Assembly: GCF_000348785.1 (NCBI RefSeq)
Contig: NC_020520.1
Location: 4,154,001 to 4,218,000 of the forward strand
Reading direction: 5' to 3'
Source: Ilumatobacter coccineus YM16-304
Lineage (GTDB): Bacteria; Actinomycetota; Acidimicrobiia; Acidimicrobiales; Ilumatobacteraceae
DNA: 64,000 nt
This document shows positions 26,971-38,249 of this stretch, one piece after another; the first letter of the stretch is position 1, and every line of letters starts with the position of its first letter. The position numbers were made by a program, and so were the translations under genes. The notes below the pieces were generated by a model. It ran no database searches. It had not been told where the DNA came from and worked only from the letters and a program-made list of their open reading frames with translations.

Positions 26971-28578
26971 TCAGTTGAGTTCGTTGTAGTTGCGGATGAG
27001 CGAGTTGGAGGTGCTCTCCGCATCGTCGAGCAGCTGCTGGAGATCGGCCGACGGGTCGTCGTACACGGCGGCGATCATGTCGGCGATCACCTGGCGTACC
27101 TCACGCTGCGGTCCGAGCGCGGGTCGCGTCTGCGACGGGTCGGTCACCGGGGCGACGAGCTGATCGAACGACACCCGGAAACGCGGGTCGTCCTCGTACA
27201 ACGACTTGATCGGGTCGAGGTCGAGCGCGTCGGTACGGATCGGCACGTAGCCCGTTTCGGCAGCCCACGTCGACTGCGACTGCGCGAGCGACAGGAACTC
27301 GACGAACTTCCACGCCGCGGCCGACGCCACGTCGCCCTTGTCGGCGGGGATCCAGAGCGCCGCTCCACCGACCTGCGCCGCCGGTTGATCGCTCGGGCCC
27401 GGCAGGAACCCGACACCGATGTCGTCACCGGTGAGGCCGTTGCCGAGTCCGTCGTCGAGCGCGTCGAGCACCTGTGAGATCGCCGCCGAGGTCGACACCG
27501 TCATCGCACCGGCTTCCTGCGGATCGGCGATCTTCAAGAAGGCGGGCACGCCGCCGGCGTTCTCGCCGACGTTGAACGACAGCCCCTCGACGTTCATGTC
27601 GCGGAGATGGGTGAGGATCGCCAGACCGGTCTCGTTGGCGAACAACGCTTCGGTGGCGCGCCCATCGCGTCCGTTGCCCTGGTCGACGAACGGCACCGAC
27701 GAACGACCGAACCACTGCTCGAACCGTCCGGCCGCCGAGTCACGACCGACGTCGACCACGATGCCGTACGTCGCCGCACCCGAGTCGACGATCTGCCGCG
27801 ACGTCGCCTCCAACTCGTCGAACGTCAGCGGCGGCGAGTCGGGGTCGAGGCCGGCCGCTTCGAACGCCAGCTTGTTGTAGAAGAGCACCGGCGACGACAC
27901 GTTGAACGGAACACCCCACTGGATGCCGTCGTAGCTGTAGGCCTCGATCGCCCGCGGGAGGAACTCGTCGGTGGCGAAATCGGTCGCCTCCATGCACGCC
28001 TGCACCGGCACGAACGTGTCGGACTCGGCGAACGCCTGCACGACGAACTCGGGGGCGAGCAGCAGTTCGGGCCGCTCGCCGACGCCGAGGTTGAAGTAGT
28101 TGTCGATCGTGTTCTCGTAGTCGGTCTGGTTCTCGATCGACACGCGCACCTGGTCTTGGCTGGCGTTGAACTCGTCGGCGAGCGAGTCGAGCGCTTCCTC
28201 GAGCGGCGCGGCGAGGCCGATCCAGAGCGTGACGTCGACCGTCTCGTCGACACCGTCGAGCGCCGTGGGGGTACACGCCGGGTACTCGGCGAGCGGCGAC
28301 ACCGTCGTCTCGGTCACGGTCTCGGCAGGGTCGCTGGTTGCGGGGTCGCCGGACTCGGGCTCGTCGGAGTCGGGCTCGCCGGCGCCGTCGGTGGCCGGCG
28401 GCGTGTCGTCGGCGGCGGGCGCGTCGTCGGCCGGGTCGGAGGCAGCGGGTGCCGGCTCGGCGGCGGGCGCGTCGTCGCGTCCGGCGTCGATGGCGGAGTT
28501 GCCGTCGCTGCACGCCGTGGCGACGAGCGCACCGACGGTCAGGAACGCAGCAACTCTCAGCGAGAACGTTCGATTCAT
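26971..28578 (-). CDS. Sugar ABC transporter substrate-binding lipoprotein (UgpB-like)
   Basis: 535 aa lipoprotein; lipobox VATACS at the end of the signal peptide, then an acidic Ala/Pro/Asp linker of about 80 residues and a family 1 extracellular solute-binding domain (DVTLWIGLAAPLEEALDSLADEFNAS, GVPFNVSSPVLFYNKLAFEAAGLDP). This is the carbohydrate/glycerol-3-phosphate binding type. ATG 28578 is chosen over 28587 because GACAAT, a possible -10, ends seven bases upstream. The permease genes lie directly upstream on the same strand. The long acidic linker is unusual and may hold the domain away from the membrane. Confidence 0.88.
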   Translation of the reverse strand: MNRTFSLRVAAFLTVGALVATACSDGNSAIDAGRDDAPAAEPAPAASDPADDAPAADDTPPATDGAGEPDSDEPESGDPATSDPAETVTETTVSPLAEYPACTPTALDGVDETVDVTLWIGLAAPLEEALDSLADEFNASQDQVRVSIENQTDYENTIDNYFNLGVGERPELLLAPEFVVQAFAESDTFVPVQACMEATDFATDEFLPRAIEAYSYDGIQWGVPFNVSSPVLFYNKLAFEAAGLDPDSPPLTFDELEATSRQIVDSGAATYGIVVDVGRDSAAGRFEQWFGRSSVPFVDQGNGRDGRATEALFANETGLAILTHLRDMNVEGLSFNVGENAGGVPAFLKIADPQEAGAMTVSTSAAISQVLDALDDGLGNGLTGDDIGVGFLPGPSDQPAAQVGGAALWIPADKGDVASAAAWKFVEFLSLAQSQSTWAAETGYVPIRTDALDLDPIKSLYEDDPRFRVSFDQLVAPVTDPSQTRPALGPQREVRQVIADMIAAVYDDPSADLQQLLDDAESTSNSLIRNYNELN

Positions 28579-28597
28579 GCGTTGCATTGTCGCAGGG

Positions 28598-29509
28598 TCA
28601 TCCTTTCACCGCACCGGCGGTCAGCCCGCGGACGAGTTGTCGTTGGAACAGCACCAGCGCGATCACGATCGGTACGGCGGCGATCACGGTGCCGGCCATG
28701 ACGAGGTTGGGTTCGTTGAGTCCCGACTTGCCGAGCAGTCGCAGGCCGCTCTGCACGGTGTGCTGGTCGTCGCGAGTGACGACCTGGCTCGGCCACAGGT
28801 ACTGGTTCCACGACGCGAGGAAACTGAACAGTGCCAGCGCGCCGAGCGTCGGGCGCACGAGCGGGATCGCGACGTGGCGGAGATAGCCGATGTGGCCGAG
28901 GCCGTCGACGCGGGCAGCGTCACGCAACTCGCTCGGGAGGGTGAGCAAGGCCTGGCGGATGAGGAACGTGCCGACCGCGCTCGCCATGAACGGCAGCGCC
29001 AGCCCGCGGATCGTGTTGATGCCGCCGAGCCATTCGATGGTGTCGAGGTTGACCACCACGGTCGCTTCGAACGGCACGAGCAGCGTCGACAGGAACAGTG
29101 CGAACCCGACTCGACGACCGGGGAACCTCAGGTGTGCGAACGCATAGCCCGACAGCATCGACGTGACCACCTGGGCGATCGTGACGAGCATCGCAACGAG
29201 GAACGAGTTCCAGAGGTAGCGGCCCAGGCGCCCCTCCGTCCACGCCTTGGCGATCACGCCGAACGTCGGCTCGCCGGGGATGAGACGGCGGTCGAGCACT
29301 CGGTCACTCGGCGAGAACGCGGCGAGCACCGTCGTGTACACCGGGAACAGCACGGCGGCCGCGATGACGACGAGCAGCGCGTAGCGCAACACCCGTCGGA
29401 TGCCCCGGGGTTCGTCCCACGCCCGCGCCCGGCCCGCCGCGAGGATCGCCGACGTTCCGGTCGGCGGTGCCGTCGGGTCGGCGTTCTGCACCATCGACTC
29501 AACCGACAT
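28598..29509 (-). CDS. Sugar ABC transporter permease (UgpE/MalG type)
   Basis: 303 aa, six transmembrane helices. The EAA loop that docks the ATPase is visible as RDAARVDGLGHIGYLRHVAIPLVRPT. Family name by similarity to inner-membrane permeases of the CUT1 group. Its start overlaps the 3' end of the other permease gene by 11 bases, so they are co-translated. No ATPase gene is found nearby, as in CUT1 systems sharing one MsmK/UgpC-like ATPase. Confidence 0.9.
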   Translation of the reverse strand: MSVESMVQNADPTAPPTGTSAILAAGRARAWDEPRGIRRVLRYALLVVIAAAVLFPVYTTVLAAFSPSDRVLDRRLIPGEPTFGVIAKAWTEGRLGRYLWNSFLVAMLVTIAQVVTSMLSGYAFAHLRFPGRRVGFALFLSTLLVPFEATVVVNLDTIEWLGGINTIRGLALPFMASAVGTFLIRQALLTLPSELRDAARVDGLGHIGYLRHVAIPLVRPTLGALALFSFLASWNQYLWPSQVVTRDDQHTVQSGLRLLGKSGLNEPNLVMAGTVIAAVPIVIALVLFQRQLVRGLTAGAVKG

Positions 29510-30413
29510 CCGACATCCTTCGTCCGATGCCGCGCACCTGCAGCGCCGACAGGGCGAGCAACACCACGAACAGCAGCACCGCGCTGCCGGCCTGCAGTCC
29601 GGCGTCGGCCTCGATCGGTGTGTCGCCGTAGATGAGGTAGGCCAGCGTGGTCGTCGCCTCCTGCGGGCTCGGTCCGCCGTTGGTGAGCAGGTCGACCTCG
29701 CCGTAGGTCTGGAACGCTCGGGTGAGCAGCACGATCACGATGAACAGCAGCGTCGGACCGAGCAGCGGCACGGTGATCTTCCAGAAGCGCAACGTGCCCG
29801 ACGCACCGTCGACCGCGGCGGCTTCGTGGAGTTCACGCGGGATCGACTGCAACGACGCCGTGACCAGGATGAACGTGAACCCGAGCCCGGCCCACACGCT
29901 CGACAACGCCACAGCGAACAGCGCGGTGCCCGAGTCCTCGAGCCAGCCGGGGTTCTTGACCGACGGGAACAGATTCTGGAACCACGAAATGTTGGCCAAC
30001 GAGCCGACCGATGGTTGGAGGAGGAACAGCCACATGAGGCTGGCGACGGCGACCGACGTGGCGATCGTCGAGGAGAACACGGTCCGGAAGAACGAGATGC
30101 CGCGCAGCATCTTGTCGGCCAGCACCGCGAGGCCGACGCCGAGCACCAATCCGAGGGGCACCGAGATCAGCGCGAACTTGGCGGTGACGACCAACGCGTT
30201 CTGAAACTCCGTCGATCGGAACAGGTCGAGGTATTGGTCGAACCCGTTCGACCGGCAGACGTCGCCGCGTGTGTTGCAGCGCTGCTGCCCGAGCCACACG
30301 GCACGGCCGAGCGGGTAGAGGATGAACGTGCCGAGGATGAGCGCCGACGGGAGCAGCATCGGGATCGCAATGGCGAGATCCCGCCACGTCCACGACCGCT
30401 TCCGCTCCATCAC
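29499..30413 (-). CDS. Sugar ABC transporter permease (UgpA/MalF type)
   Basis: 304 aa from GTG 30413 (VMERKRSW), six helices, EAA loop EAAAVDGASGTLRFWKITVPLL. The frame extends to 30461, but the codons before 30413 are translated from the promoter: -10 TACAGT at 30421-30426 ends seven bases before the GTG. A cysteine-flanked loop (GQQRCNTRGDVCRSNG) after helix 1 could form a disulfide outside the membrane. First gene of ugpA-E-B-like order. An array of 36-bp repeats begins about 50 bases upstream of the -10. Confidence 0.88.
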   Translation of the reverse strand: MMERKRSWTWRDLAIAIPMLLPSALILGTFILYPLGRAVWLGQQRCNTRGDVCRSNGFDQYLDLFRSTEFQNALVVTAKFALISVPLGLVLGVGLAVLADKMLRGISFFRTVFSSTIATSVAVASLMWLFLLQPSVGSLANISWFQNLFPSVKNPGWLEDSGTALFAVALSSVWAGLGFTFILVTASLQSIPRELHEAAAVDGASGTLRFWKITVPLLGPTLLFIVIVLLTRAFQTYGEVDLLTNGGPSPQEATTTLAYLIYGDTPIEADAGLQAGSAVLLFVVLLALSALQVRGIGRRMSDVG

Positions 30414-30473
30414 CTGCGCGACTGTAGGTCCGCCGAGGCAAACGCAGCGTGAACACCACACGAATCCCGCACG

Positions 30474-30656
30474 TCAGGATGATTTCTGCCCAGGCTCGAA
30501 ATCGTCGCGTCAGGATGATTTCTGCCCAGGCTCGATGTCGCCGCGACAGGATGATTTCTGCCCAGGCTCAAAATCGTCGCCACAGGGTGATTTCTGCCCA
30601 GGCTCAACATCGTCGCGGGAGGGTGATTTCTGCCCAGGCTCGATGTCGTCGCGGGA
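30474..30656. repeat. 36-bp tandem repeat array A (five units)
   Basis: The core TGATTTCTGCCCAGGCTC starts at 30480, 30516, 30552, 30588 and 30624, exactly 36 bases apart. The rest of the unit varies a little. Seven units of the same family occur upstream of the lipoprotein gene at 59814. The array ends at the stop codon of the enoyl-CoA hydratase and points toward the ugpA promoter. No spacers, so not CRISPR. Confidence 0.95.
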
Positions 30657-30657
30657 G

Positions 30658-31542
30658 TCAGGCGTCGGGGGCCGGGGGCTCGAAGGCTCGGCGGGGGCGG
30701 TCGGCGCCGGGGAACATGTCGATGCCGGTCTCTCGGAGATGTTCGGCACGAGTGTGCGCGTGGCCCACGTGCTGCAGACCGAACGCCTGCTGCTGACTGA
30801 TCTGGAAACCCTGCGCGTCGAGCGTCTGATTGACGGCGAGCTTGGCGAGCTTCAGCGAGAACGACGGCTTCGCCGCGATTCGCCCGGCCATCGCGAGCGC
30901 GAAGTCGTTCAACTCGTCACGCGGCACCACGTGGTTGACCATGCCGAGGCGGTGCGCCTCGGCAGCATCGATCACGTCGCCGGTGAAGAGCAGCTCCTTG
31001 GCCTTGCGGATCCCGAACTCCCACGGGTGGTTGAACCACTCGACGCCGTTCACCCCGAACTCGACCGTCATGTCGCGGAAGCTGGCGTCGTCGGACGCGA
31101 TGATGATGTCGCACACCCACATCAGCATGAGTCCGCCGGCGATCACGTTGCCCTGCACGACGGCGATCGTCGGCTTCGGGATGTCGTGCCAGCGCCGACA
31201 CATGTGGAGGTAGCTCTCCTCCTCGTAGGCCATCAGCCCCTCGGCGCCGCCTCGCGTGTCGGACCCACCGACCCAGATCGGCTCGGCGTCGTACTGACCG
31301 GGACCCTTGAGGTCGTGCCCGGCCGAGAAGTGCGGCCCGTTCGCGGCGAGCACGATGCACTTCACCGAGTCGGTTCGCGCCGCCCGCGTGAACGCATCGT
31401 TGAGCTGATACGTCATCTGTTTGTTCTGTGCGTTGCGCGCCTCGGGGCGATCGAGGGTGATGACCGCGATGGCTCCGTCATCGACCTCTTCGTAGGTCAC
31501 CATCGGCTTGGCGGCGTCGTTCTCGGTCTTGTCGTTGCTCAC
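30658..31542 (-). CDS. Enoyl-CoA hydratase/isomerase family protein
   Basis: 294 aa. Crotonase fold: LAANGPHFSAGHDLKG provides the first oxyanion loop and VQGNVIAGGLMLMWVCDI the second. The usual Glu of the loop after GGL is replaced by Met/Trp, and ASFRDMTVEFGVNGVEWFNHPWEFG resembles members acting on bulky CoA esters. So the exact reaction is uncertain. GTG 31542 gives the family N terminus; MVTYEE at 31503 is an alternative. The 3' end is abutted by repeat array A. Confidence 0.87.
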   Translation of the reverse strand: MSNDKTENDAAKPMVTYEEVDDGAIAVITLDRPEARNAQNKQMTYQLNDAFTRAARTDSVKCIVLAANGPHFSAGHDLKGPGQYDAEPIWVGGSDTRGGAEGLMAYEEESYLHMCRRWHDIPKPTIAVVQGNVIAGGLMLMWVCDIIIASDDASFRDMTVEFGVNGVEWFNHPWEFGIRKAKELLFTGDVIDAAEAHRLGMVNHVVPRDELNDFALAMAGRIAAKPSFSLKLAKLAVNQTLDAQGFQISQQQAFGLQHVGHAHTRAEHLRETGIDMFPGADRPRRAFEPPAPDA

Positions 31543-31631
31543 CCTCGCACTCTCGCAGTACGGCGCAGACCGGAGCGAAGCCGACGAGGCTCGCCACGGT
31601 GTGACATGACGCTCACCGCGGGAATGAGCGA

Positions 31632-32387
31632 TCAGGTCAGGTGGGGTGGTAACTCGCGACCGGCCAGACGGGCAGCGACCGCCGCCATCGCGAGGTACGG
31701 AGCGCGATGCTCGACCTCGAGTTCGGCCAGGTGCCCCTCGACCGTGGCCCAGTCGCCGCGAGCCACGGGGCCGGTCAGCTGAGAGCGAGCACCGTGTTCG
31801 GCCACGTTGTCGAGCGTGGTGCGCATCAGCCGCCAGAACGCCTCCGGGTCGATACCGAGACCGTCGGCGAGCTGCTCGACCTCGGAGCACAGCGCCACGA
31901 GGTGATTCGACGCGATCGAGGCCGTGGCGTGATAGCGGACCCGGTCGGCATCGACGACCGAGAACCCGACGCCGCCGAGGACGTCGACGACTCGCTCGAC
32001 GATGGGGTCACCGGCGATGGCGAAGCGGCAGCGATCGAGCAGACGCCGTGACCCGGTCACGGCATCGGGCAACGACATGAGCGGATGGATGGAGCCGCGA
32101 CGCGAGTGCGGTGCGAGCACATCGAGCGTGCGCGAACCAGAACAGTGAGCGATCACGGCGTCGCCGGGCCGGATTGCCGCGGCGACGGGAGCGATCTGGT
32201 CGTCGGGAGTGCACAGCAGCACGAGGTCGACGTCGGCCGCTGCGTCGGCGATGTCGGCCTCGCGAGCCAGCACCTCGACGCTCGCTCCCGATCGACCGAG
32301 TGCGGTGGCGAACGATCCGCCGGCGCGGCCAGCGCCGAGGATGCGCACCTGCAACGCCGATTCGTCGGCCACGCCTCGATCTGTCAT
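31632..32387 (-). CDS. Rossmann-like and DUF2520 domain protein
   Basis: 251 aa. N-terminal NAD(P)-type Rossmann fold (VRILGAGRAGGSFATALGRSG, then LVLLCTPDDQIAPVAAAI) and C-terminal DUF2520 helical domain (YHATASIASNHLVALCSEVEQL...GPVARGDWATVEGHL). It resembles ketopantoate reductase/prephenate dehydrogenase relatives that often neighbour panC in actinobacteria, but no pan gene is here. CAGACT, a weak -10, ends six bases before the ATG. Divergent from the next enoyl-CoA hydratase by 81 bases. Confidence 0.87.
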   Translation of the reverse strand: MTDRGVADESALQVRILGAGRAGGSFATALGRSGASVEVLAREADIADAAADVDLVLLCTPDDQIAPVAAAIRPGDAVIAHCSGSRTLDVLAPHSRRGSIHPLMSLPDAVTGSRRLLDRCRFAIAGDPIVERVVDVLGGVGFSVVDADRVRYHATASIASNHLVALCSEVEQLADGLGIDPEAFWRLMRTTLDNVAEHGARSQLTGPVARGDWATVEGHLAELEVEHRAPYLAMAAVAARLAGRELPPHLT

Positions 32388-32468
32388 CACGCCAGTCTGG
32401 CGTGCACGACCACGACTCGACCGACGGCCGCTTCGTCCCGGACTCCGCTGTTCCGGCAGCATCGCGAG

Positions 32469-33281
32469 ATGAGCGAGTACACGCAGATCACCGTCGACGA
32501 CCGGGATGAGATCCGGGTCATCACGCTGAACCGTCCCGACAAGTTGAACGCCTGGACGCCGACGATGAACGCCGAACTCATCGACGCGTTCCAAGACGGC
32601 AACGCCGATCCGGCGATCGGTGCGTTCGTCGTGACCGGCGCCGGTCGAGGCTTCTGCGCCGGGGCCGACGTGAGCGAGGTCTTCAAGGCCCAGATCGAAG
32701 GCGACGACGCTGCCGACGACACCGCGTCCGGGAGCGATTCGACGACGGACGACACGCCTCGGCGACGGGTCGACTGGGTGTCGTTGATGCGGTCGTCCAA
32801 ACCGGTCGTCGCGGCGATCAACGGCGCGTCGATCGGCGTCGGTCTCACCCTCGTGTTGTCGATGGACTTCCTCGTCGCTCACCCTGCAGCGAAGCTCTCG
32901 GCTCGCTTCGTGAAGATGGGCGTCGTGCCGGAACTGGCGTCGTCGCACTTCCTGGTCCAGCGCTGTGGTTGGGGCAACGCCTCCGATCTCGCGCTGTCGG
33001 GCCGCACCGTCCTCGGCGACGAAGCACTCGCGCTCGGCCTGGTCGACGAGGTGGCCGACGACGTCGTCGAGGGGGCGATCCGCCGAGCGAAGAGCTACGC
33101 CGAAAACGCTCCGGCCTCCGTGCAGTTCGCCAAGCAGTTGCTCACCGAGAACGGCACCGAACCCGATCTCGCGCTCGTTCAACGCCGCGAACTCACCGCG
33201 CTCGACCAGGCGTACCAGACCCCCGAGCACCACGAAGCCGTCGCCGCCTTCATGGAACGACGCGCACCGAAGTTCCGCTGA
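32469..33281 (+). CDS. Enoyl-CoA hydratase/isomerase with acidic insert
   Basis: 270 aa crotonase-fold protein: NRPDKLNAWTPTMNAEL, GAGRGFCAGADVSE as first oxyanion loop, INGASIGVGLTLVLSMDFLVA as second, and PELASSHFL near the catalytic Glu position. Residues about 76-100 are an insert GDDAADDTASGSDSTTDDTP between the first oxyanion loop and the next helix, where the family usually has a short loop. It may shield or gate the CoA site; that is speculation. Weak -10 CAGCAT six bases before the ATG. Confidence 0.87.
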   Translation: MSEYTQITVDDRDEIRVITLNRPDKLNAWTPTMNAELIDAFQDGNADPAIGAFVVTGAGRGFCAGADVSEVFKAQIEGDDAADDTASGSDSTTDDTPRRRVDWVSLMRSSKPVVAAINGASIGVGLTLVLSMDFLVAHPAAKLSARFVKMGVVPELASSHFLVQRCGWGNASDLALSGRTVLGDEALALGLVDEVADDVVEGAIRRAKSYAENAPASVQFAKQLLTENGTEPDLALVQRRELTALDQAYQTPEHHEAVAAFMERRAPKFR

Positions 33282-33283
33282 CG

Positions 33284-33307
33284 CGCTCGGTTTCGCTGCG
33301 CCGAGCG
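33284..33307 (+). terminator. Hairpin after the enoyl-CoA hydratase gene
   Basis: CGCTCGG and CCGAGCG form a seven-pair stem three bases past the stop codon, with a ten-base loop. No clear U-tract. Confidence 0.5.
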
Positions 33308-33503
33308 GTCAGGTCGACGACCCGAGCGATCCGAGCGACCCGACGGTGAGCATGCCGATCGCCGCGTATTCCCGTCGAGGGCACAAAAGCTGTCACGCGG
33401 CCCGACCCGTTGAACACGGGGCCCGCCGATAGGGTGAATCCACAGTTTCTTCCATCACCATTTTTCGGCACCAGCGTCGGAGAATCCGGGGAAAGGGCAG
33501 CCA

Positions 33504-36122
<2,619 letters not shown>

Positions 36123-36161
36123 CCGGGTCGGCGCCACGCCGACACCGAGATCGAGATCAAA

Positions 36162-36210
36162 AACACTCCGGGTGTTCGCTTCCGAGCGAACCCCGGAGTG
36201 TTCTGGTTTT
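36162..36210 (+). terminator. Strong intrinsic terminator of clpC
   Basis: AACACTCCGG pairs with CCGGAGTGTT (36162-36171 and 36193-36202) and, inside, GTTCGCT pairs with AGCGAAC around TCCG, followed by a TTTT run at 36207-36210. Confidence 0.88.
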
Positions 36211-36226
36211 CGCCCGCTTCCACGCA

Positions 36227-36430
36227 AGTTGGTTACATCGCTCCCGGAGCGCCGTAATCAACTCTCGGCTGACGTCCTTGCACATCAACGACTCGAGGTC
36301 CACCCTCCGCTGAGAGCACGGCGTCCAACGACCACTCACGGCGCGAAAGTTGGTTACGTCGCTCCCGGAGCCGCGTCACCAACTCGCCGACAAAGATGGT
36401 TACGTCGCTCCCGGAGCGCCGTAATCAACT
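36227..36430. repeat. Three copies of a 37-bp near-palindrome
   Basis: Copies at 36227-36263, 36348-36384 and 36394-36430. Each begins AGTTGGTTACRTCGCTCCC (third copy AGATGG...) and ends with the near-complement (GCCGTAATCAACT), so a single strand folds into a long hairpin around CTCCCGGAG. All are in the same orientation, unevenly spaced, in a 422-bp gap between clpC and the HNH gene that holds no other gene. REP-like. Confidence 0.88.
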
Positions 36431-36544
36431 CTGCAGGAGAACGGTGAGGTCTTCCGCCGGATCTGGCCAGAACTGGTGGAGACCTTTCATGTCGACGGTG
36501 CGGCATCTACCAACCGCTGACATGTCGGCATCTACGCTGCGGGG

Positions 36545-36946
36545 ATGGCACCGAGCAGAAGCCGGCGGGCGAGGGCGTCGCGCAAGCGCAAGCGACGGAT
36601 GGATGCCGCCGACAACGATCTGACCGACGAGCAGTGGATCGTGTTGCAAGAGGCTTGGCGCGGGTGTGCGTACTGCGGTGCGGTGGGTCCTGCGCTCCAG
36701 AAGGACTGTGTGCTCCCGTTGTCGCGGGGTGGCCGCTACACGATCACCAACGTCGTCCCGGCCTGCCGTTCGTGCAACGCCAGCAAGTGCAACGACGAGG
36801 TGACCGGCTGGATGCGCCGAAAGAAGCTCGACGAGCGGGCGTTCCTGCTGCGGCATCGAGACATCTCCGTCGCCGCGGCCGAGCACTTCGCCGCCGCAGC
36901 ACCGGCCGACGATGCGAGCGACTCGACGGTCGAGACGATCATCTGA
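36545..36946 (+). CDS. Small HNH-endonuclease-like protein with Cys at the first catalytic His
   Basis: 133 aa. The zinc-ribbon pairs CAYC and CRSC and the core ITNVVPACRSCNASK show a HNH fold of the beta-beta-alpha metal type. At the position normally DHV (first His, general base) the sequence is KDCVLPLSRGG, so the His is Cys; the Asn is kept. Basic N terminus (MAPSRSRRARASRKRKRRM) would bind DNA. ATG with -10 TACGCT six bases before it, leaderless. It lies right after the palindromic repeat cluster. Could be an inactive or repurposed HNH protein. Confidence 0.82.
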   Translation: MAPSRSRRARASRKRKRRMDAADNDLTDEQWIVLQEAWRGCAYCGAVGPALQKDCVLPLSRGGRYTITNVVPACRSCNASKCNDEVTGWMRRKKLDERAFLLRHRDISVAAAEHFAAAAPADDASDSTVETII

Positions 36947-37034
36947 CGCCGAGGTCGCGTCGACCCACGTGACGTCGGTCGGTTAGGGCCTTTGGTCGGT
37001 GGTCGCCACGTTCGAACGGCAGCAGACTGGGAGC

Positions 37035-37559
37035 GTGACATCGATCTTCTCGGCCCGTCGACGCCCATGGGCAGCACTGTGTGCCGCAGCGCTCCTCGCC
37101 GTGTCGTCGTGCGGCGGCGACTCGGGTGCCGACGGAGCTCGACTGCCCGAAGTCGACCTCACCGATGCCGACGGCAACGTCGTGCCATCGGCGTCGCTCG
37201 TCGGAGAGCCACTCGTCGTCAACTTCTGGTACAGCACGTGTCCGCCGTGCACGAAGGAGATGCGCGAGTTCGCCGCCGTTCACGCCGAACGCGGCGACGA
37301 CGTTCGCTTCATCGGGATCAACCCGCTCGACGACGGTCCGAGCATGGTCGAGTTCGCTGCGGAACGGGGCGTCACCTACGAACTGCTCCGTGACGAGTTG
37401 GCCGAGATGCAGACCGAGCTGGAGATCACGTCGTTTCCGGTGACGCTGTTCGTCACGTCCGACGGCACGATCCTCGAACAGACCGGGGTGATCGACGAGG
37501 CAGGCCTCGAGTCGCGTATCGACGAACTCCTCGACGCCGACGGCGATGCGAGCGCGTGA
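37035..37559 (+). CDS. Thioredoxin-fold lipoprotein (TlpA/ResA-like)
   Basis: 174 aa. Lipoprotein signal with Cys at VSSCGGDSG, then a TlpA-type thioredoxin domain with NFWYSTCPPCTKEM (CPPC) and the cis-Pro loop TSFPVTLFV. Membrane-anchored outside the cytoplasm, where ResA/TlpA-like proteins reduce apo-cytochrome c or CuA/Sco thiols. GTG at 37035 with CAGACT six bases upstream. The position in front of the sigma/anti-sigma pair and SCO1 suggests it keeps Sco and Cu(A) cysteines reduced (inference). Confidence 0.88.
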   Translation: MTSIFSARRRPWAALCAAALLAVSSCGGDSGADGARLPEVDLTDADGNVVPSASLVGEPLVVNFWYSTCPPCTKEMREFAAVHAERGDDVRFIGINPLDDGPSMVEFAAERGVTYELLRDELAEMQTELEITSFPVTLFVTSDGTILEQTGVIDEAGLESRIDELLDADGDASA

Positions 37560-37575
37560 ACCGATGATCGAGCGG

Positions 37576-38202
37576 TCAGACCCGATGCACCGAGCGGCCC
37601 GGCAGGCGATGCCAACCGTGCCATCCCGGCGAGCCGGCGATCAACCACAGCAGGACGAGGCCGACCACCTCGGTCAGGTGCACCGACTCGGCGAGCGCGC
37701 TCCGGCCTCCGGCGGCCACATCGAGCACGGCGCTGACGAGCATGGTGGCGATGAGGGCGCCGGCGAACGGCAGCATCCCGATGGCCCGGGTCGGCTTCCA
37801 CGCCACGAACGCGAAACCGACGCCCAGGGCGACGCCGAACGCGCCGAGGTGACGGGCGAGGTGTTCGTCGGCGCCGTCGACACGACCGAGCACGAGCGCC
37901 GCCACGTTCTGGATCACGGTCACCGCTGCGAGCCAGGCGAGCGCGGGGCGCAGCCAGCCACCTCGACCCAGCGTTGCCGGGCGCACGCGATCGGTCACGA
38001 GCGCCACGAGGTTCGGTACGGGTTCGGCCGGTCGCAGACGCACCTGTCGATGCAGACGACGCATCCGGCGCTCCAACATCACGCAGTCGGCGCATCCGTC
38101 GAGGTGCGCGTCGAGTCGCTGCTGTTCGATGTCGGTCGTCTCACCGTCGGTCGCTGCGGAGATCAGTTCGAGAGCATCGTCACAGGAGAGCGCGTGTCGC
38201 AT
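37576..38202 (-). CDS. Zinc-finger transmembrane anti-sigma factor (zf-HC2)
   Basis: 208 aa. N-terminal ZAS motif HLDGCADC (HxxxCxxC) around residue 33, the module that sequesters ECF sigma factors, then a basic linker and about four transmembrane helices (e.g. PALAWLAAVTVIQNVAALVLG, FGVALGVGFAFVAW, LPFAGALIATMLVSAVLDVAA, VVGLVLLWLIAG). Divergent from the sigma gene with only 47 bases between the two starts, so they share a control region. The many helices suggest it senses a membrane or redox signal. Confidence 0.85.
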   Translation of the reverse strand: MRHALSCDDALELISAATDGETTDIEQQRLDAHLDGCADCVMLERRMRRLHRQVRLRPAEPVPNLVALVTDRVRPATLGRGGWLRPALAWLAAVTVIQNVAALVLGRVDGADEHLARHLGAFGVALGVGFAFVAWKPTRAIGMLPFAGALIATMLVSAVLDVAAGGRSALAESVHLTEVVGLVLLWLIAGSPGWHGWHRLPGRSVHRV

Positions 38203-38221
38203 ACCGGACTGGTCGCCTGTC

Positions 38222-38238
38222 GTTCCCGTCTGGTTCCC
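38222..38238. promoter_or_regulatory. GTTCCC direct repeat in sigma/anti-sigma divergent region
   Basis: GTTCCC at 38222-38227 and again at 38233-38238, 11 bases apart. Read on the minus strand it is GGGAAC twice, the core of many ECF -35 elements. Position allows autoregulation, but no clear matching -10 was found. Confidence 0.35.
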
Positions 38239-38249
38239 GGAGTTCGATC

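Noticed and set aside
30474-30656. CRISPR array
   Set aside because: Units are directly adjacent with fixed 36-base period and nearly the same sequence throughout; no unique spacers and no cas genes in the window.
32388-33233. N-terminal extension of the DUF2520 protein
   Set aside because: It is antisense to a clear enoyl-CoA hydratase and not like any dehydrogenase N terminus.
37974-38249. N-terminal extension of the ECF sigma factor
   Set aside because: It overlaps the anti-sigma start on the other strand and is Arg-rich; region 2 begins right after the ATG at 38250.
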